From Kosmotogaceae bacterium (GTDB taxonomy: Bacteria; Thermotogota; Thermotogae; Petrotogales; Kosmotogaceae): DNA of 15,777 nucleotides. Shown one piece after another: positions 13,453-15,777 of the stretch; position 1 is the stretch's first letter; each line of letters opens with the position of its first letter. Both the position numbers and the translations under genes were made by a program. The stretch is taken from the NCBI GenBank assembly GCA_003444085.1, contig DLVL01000054.1, positions 1 to 15,777 of the forward strand, given 5' to 3'. The notes under the pieces are model-generated. The model was given only the letters and a program-made list of their open reading frames with translations, was not told the origin of the DNA and did no database searches.

Positions 13453-14142
13453 GTGAAACGGATAATCGTTATTTCTGCACTTTTCTTGATCATGGTCACC
13501 TCAGTACTGGCTTCCGAGATTGTGCTGACAGATCTGAGCGTCGCTTTGAGATTGGCTGATCTGGAACACAAGCAGCTGATCGTTATGTTTTCTGATAAGA
13601 ACTGCTACTACTGCGTGAAATTCATCGATGAGACGATTCCAGATGAACGAGTGAGGGAGCTTCTCAGGGCTGGTTATGTGTTTGTGGAGATCCAGAAGAC
13701 TGAAGATACTGTTGAAATGAATCTCGAAGGGGAAAGCAAACAGTACAGATACACTGAACTCTATTCAGTCTTTGGAGTTCGTGGTACACCGACGTTCTGG
13801 TTCTTCTCCGAAGAGGGCCATCCACTGACAAATCTTGTAGGTTATGTTCCAGCTGAGAATTTCGTAGGTGTGCTTCAGTTTCTCGGCACCAAAGTGTATC
13901 TTGATGGAATCAGCTTTCAGGACTTCTTGAAAGAAGACCAGGACTTCATTGGCAAACAGATGATCATTACACTGGAAAAAGAAGACGCTGAGTACATTCT
14001 GGCAAACGACAGCAATGCCCGTGTCTATTCCGGTGAAGTTGATCCGAATCCTTTTTCTGTATGGGTTACAGAAGACGCTCAAATCGCCGAATCTCTTCTC
14101 GAAAATGGCATATATCGCGTTGTGTTGATTTCTGGGGAATAA
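13453..14142 (+). CDS. Exported thioredoxin-like protein with unassigned C-terminal region
   Basis: A 229-residue protein with an N-terminal signal (KR, hydrophobic to about 18, then a likely cut near VLASE) and a thioredoxin-like domain at about 30-145. The redox motif is CYYC (C51, C54) in FSDKNCYYCVKF, and the cis-proline is P113 in VRGTPTFWFF. Between them is an insertion of charged residues (81-100), as in SoxW or thioredoxin-2 type proteins. The last 80 residues (about 150-229) hold alternating strands and helices such as QMIITLEKEDAEYIL and IYRVVLISG; I do not recognise this part. The start is GTG at 13453, seven bases after GGAGG at 13441-13445. It lies 11 bases downstream of ccdA, which fits electron delivery from CcdA to this protein outside the membrane. 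Confidence 0.88.
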   Translation: MKRIIVISALFLIMVTSVLASEIVLTDLSVALRLADLEHKQLIVMFSDKNCYYCVKFIDETIPDERVRELLRAGYVFVEIQKTEDTVEMNLEGESKQYRYTELYSVFGVRGTPTFWFFSEEGHPLTNLVGYVPAENFVGVLQFLGTKVYLDGISFQDFLKEDQDFIGKQMIITLEKEDAEYILANDSNARVYSGEVDPNPFSVWVTEDAQIAESLLENGIYRVVLISGE

Positions 14143-14227
14143 CTGCGTCAAAAGGACGGCTGAACCTGATAGAGGGCTATCACTTCAATCGCTGATATCG
14201 CCGTAAGATGTATCTTGAATAGTACTG

Positions 14228-14233
14228 TATAAT
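14228..14233 (+). promoter_or_regulatory. Candidate -10 box for the GNAT gene
   Basis: A consensus TATAAT lies 30 bases before the start at 14264. No convincing -35 is seen. The preceding gap from 14143 holds a short hairpin (14167-14182) without a T-run. Confidence 0.45.
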
Positions 14234-14263
14234 CTTCTGAAAGCTTTATTCATGGAGGACACT

Positions 14264-14740
14264 ATGGAGAGCAAAAGCCCGAATATCCATTTCAGAGAGA
14301 TCGATGCAGAGACCGTTATTGACGTGTGCAGACTGAGTGACACGCTCAAAGATCATCAGAAGAGGCATGTGGCTTCAAATGCGGTATCGATCGCACAAGC
14401 TCACTTTGATAACGATGCATGGTTTCGTGCAATCTATGCCGACGATGCCCTTGTTGGTTTCATAATGCTTGACTTCGGTTCAGACGATGACAAAGACGTC
14501 GATCGCCCGGCTGCTTTCTTGTGGAGATTCATGATCGGTGGAGAGTTTCAAGGCAAGAACTACGGAAAACTGGCCATGGAAAGGCTCTTTGAGCAGCTCA
14601 GGCAACAGGGTTACTCTGAGCTGAAGACTTCGTGCAGTACCGACGATAATGGCCCACTGAATTTCTACAAAGGACTTGGCTTTGTCGAAGATGGCGAGTG
14701 GTATGACGATGAAATCGGGCTTTCCAGGAAACTCCAGTAA
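14264..14740 (+). CDS. GNAT acetyltransferase, spermine/spermidine acetyltransferase-like
   Basis: A 158-residue acetyl-CoA-dependent N-acetyltransferase. Its middle section closely follows the Bacillus BltD/spermidine acetyltransferase pattern: VSIAQAHFDNDAWFRAIY (41-58), then VGFIML (64-69), FLWRFMI (85-91), and GPLNFYKGLGFVEDGE (130-145). The acetyl-CoA loop reads QGKNYG (96-101) where the family has QGKGYG, so one glycine is replaced by Asn. I chose ATG 14264 because GGAGG at 14254-14258 precedes it by five bases; the ATG at 14252 overlaps that site. The gene converges on an acetylpolyamine amidohydrolase gene with only six bases between stops. Polyamine acetylation is the best-supported role; the exact substrate is unknown. 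Confidence 0.88.
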   Translation: MESKSPNIHFREIDAETVIDVCRLSDTLKDHQKRHVASNAVSIAQAHFDNDAWFRAIYADDALVGFIMLDFGSDDDKDVDRPAAFLWRFMIGGEFQGKNYGKLAMERLFEQLRQQGYSELKTSCSTDDNGPLNFYKGLGFVEDGEWYDDEIGLSRKLQ

Positions 14741-14746
14741 TCCCGG

Positions 14747-15730
14747 TCATCCAGTGCTTGCCAGGACTCCTTTGACAAACCTGGTCGCAGCCCTTGCACT
14801 GGCCTGAGGATTGTATCCGCCTTCATGAACGATCAATGTCTCTAGGTTCAATGACATAATTAGCATTGCGACATCTTCATAATCTTCGTCAACAAGTGAG
14901 AAGGCTCCTATGGGGTCTTCTGCATGAGTGTCCGTACCGAGCGAAATAATCAACAGCTCTGGACCGAAGTTCTCTATCGCAAGAAGTGCTCTCTCGAGTG
15001 CTTCCTTGTACTCTTTCCCTTCAGTACCTGTAGGAAGCGGGATGTTCATCGTATAGCCCTTGCCTTCGCCTTCACCAGTTTCCTTTTCAAAGCCGCTTAT
15101 CCATGGGTAGTGCACTTTTGGATCGCCATGCAATGAAACACAGAACACCGTTGGATCATCGTAGAAAATGTCCTGGGTACCATTGAAATGGTGAAAGTCA
15201 AGATCGAGTATGCTCACTCTCGCAGCGGTTGTTCCTTGAAAGTACCTCGCCGCTATCGCTGCGTTATTGAAGTAGCAGTAGCCCCCGCCAATCCCCTTCG
15301 AGGCGTGGTGACCAGGTGGGCGAGACAAAGCATATGCAACTCTGTTACCATTTACCACGTCCTCCAGAGCTGAGAGCGCTGTCGAAACAGAATCCAATGC
15401 TGCTGATAGCGAATTCTTCATCAAAGGTGTTCCTGTATCAAACATGCGGTCGTAGCCAAAGACTTCAGGAAAATATTCCTTATCCGGGGCAAGGGCATCG
15501 CACCTCATCCTCATCCAGCCCAGGTACTCCGAATCGTGCACGAGCAGAAGGGTTGATTCATCAAAATCTCTTGGATGAACGATTTCTATACCATCAAGTT
15601 CCGAAAGGCTCTGTTTAAGCAGTTCGATACGATCAGGTTTATCGGGGTTTTCGACCCATTCACCGTCTTCAAGTTCTCGTCTGGGCAGATGTAGCAGGTG
15701 TCTGTTATGACAGAATACATTCATTAGCAT
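14747..15730 (-). CDS. Acetylpolyamine amidohydrolase (histone deacetylase superfamily)
   Basis: A 327-residue zinc amidohydrolase of the HDAC superfamily, closest by pattern to acetylpolyamine amidohydrolases, which release acetate from acetylated polyamines. Visible motifs are RPPGHHA (H141, H142 as the charge-relay pair), ILDLDFHHFNGTQDIFY with zinc ligands D178 and H180, SLHGDP (199-204), PLPTGT (231-236), GTDTHAEDPIGAF with the third zinc ligand D267, and VHEGGY with the catalytic tyrosine Y306. Length is close to the usual 340 residues. The start is ATG 15730; a second ATG two codons on (15724) is equally well placed behind GAGGAAGGGG. Its end lies six bases from the end of the convergent GNAT gene. 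Other acylated substrates such as acetoin-linked or protein lysines cannot be excluded. Confidence 0.92.
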   Translation of the reverse strand: MLMNVFCHNRHLLHLPRRELEDGEWVENPDKPDRIELLKQSLSELDGIEIVHPRDFDESTLLLVHDSEYLGWMRMRCDALAPDKEYFPEVFGYDRMFDTGTPLMKNSLSAALDSVSTALSALEDVVNGNRVAYALSRPPGHHASKGIGGGYCYFNNAAIAARYFQGTTAARVSILDLDFHHFNGTQDIFYDDPTVFCVSLHGDPKVHYPWISGFEKETGEGEGKGYTMNIPLPTGTEGKEYKEALERALLAIENFGPELLIISLGTDTHAEDPIGAFSLVDEDYEDVAMLIMSLNLETLIVHEGGYNPQASARAATRFVKGVLASTG

Positions 15731-15777
15731 ATCCCCTTCCTCATTGCACCGTATGCTATCTAGTTTAACGCGAAGAG

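Noticed and set aside
14167..14182. Hairpin TGATAG-AGGG-CTATCA after the thioredoxin-like gene as a terminator
   Set aside because: Six AT-rich pairs and no T-run; too weak to call.
1..15777. Mobile elements, CRISPR arrays, prophage or defence genes
   Set aside because: No transposase, integrase, repeat-spacer pattern, phage or defence protein is seen in the frames read; base composition looks uniform by eye.

Overview
The window reads as a compact bacterial chromosome segment with middling GC, strong GGAGG-type ribosome binding sites, several GTG starts and genes that abut or overlap. The gene content points to an anaerobic member of the Thermotogota, most likely the mesophilic Mesotoga/Kosmotoga branch. 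The evidence is a K+-dependent membrane pyrophosphatase that resembles the Thermotoga Na+ pump as I recall it, a superoxide reductase-rubredoxin pair, a two-subunit 2-oxoacid:ferredoxin oxidoreductase and a CcdA/thioredoxin-like pair. The taxon is an inference from family resemblance, not from a search.

Layout. (1) 1-1566: the 3' part of a UvrD/Rep-type helicase gene that enters from the left edge. (2) 1601-3742: hppA, an ion-pumping pyrophosphatase, closed by a strong terminator. (3) 3850-4455: a small leucine-rich-repeat lipoprotein. (4) 4532-5122 (minus) and 5213-5563 (plus): a CYTH-domain protein and a very acidic DUF1292 protein, divergent around a perfect 17-bp dyad. (5) 5654-9450: a tight six-gene run with four overlapping junctions: MTA/SAH-nucleosidase-like protein, HIT protein, small methyltransferase, two ECF-type ABC ATPases and a DUF554 membrane protein. 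(6) 9434-12547 (minus): superoxide reductase, rubredoxin, a terminator hairpin, then korA-korB; korB overlaps the DUF554 gene tail to tail. (7) 12719-14142: ccdA and an exported thioredoxin-like protein, divergent from superoxide reductase. (8) 14264-15730: a spermidine-acetyltransferase-like GNAT protein convergent with an acetylpolyamine amidohydrolase of the histone deacetylase superfamily.

How the parts fit. Regions 6 and 7 form a redox neighbourhood: rubredoxin is the usual electron donor to superoxide reductase, KorAB supplies reduced ferredoxin from 2-oxoacids, and CcdA moves reducing equivalents across the membrane, plausibly to the exported thioredoxin-like protein. Region 8 looks like an acetylate/deacetylate pair for polyamines. 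Region 5 joins nucleoside-handling enzymes to a transporter ATPase pair with no visible EcfT or substrate-binding subunit; the membrane gene in that place is DUF554.

I see no tRNA or rRNA genes, CRISPR arrays, insertion sequences, prophage genes or defence islands. No stretch longer than about 170 bases lacks a gene. The points most worth checking are the ECF ATPase pair with a degenerate H-loop beside DUF554, the missing cluster cysteine in KorB, the convergent polyamine pair, the thioredoxin-like protein with an unassigned C-terminal part, the dyad upstream of the DUF1292 gene, and a possible RNA switch over the ccdA ribosome binding site.
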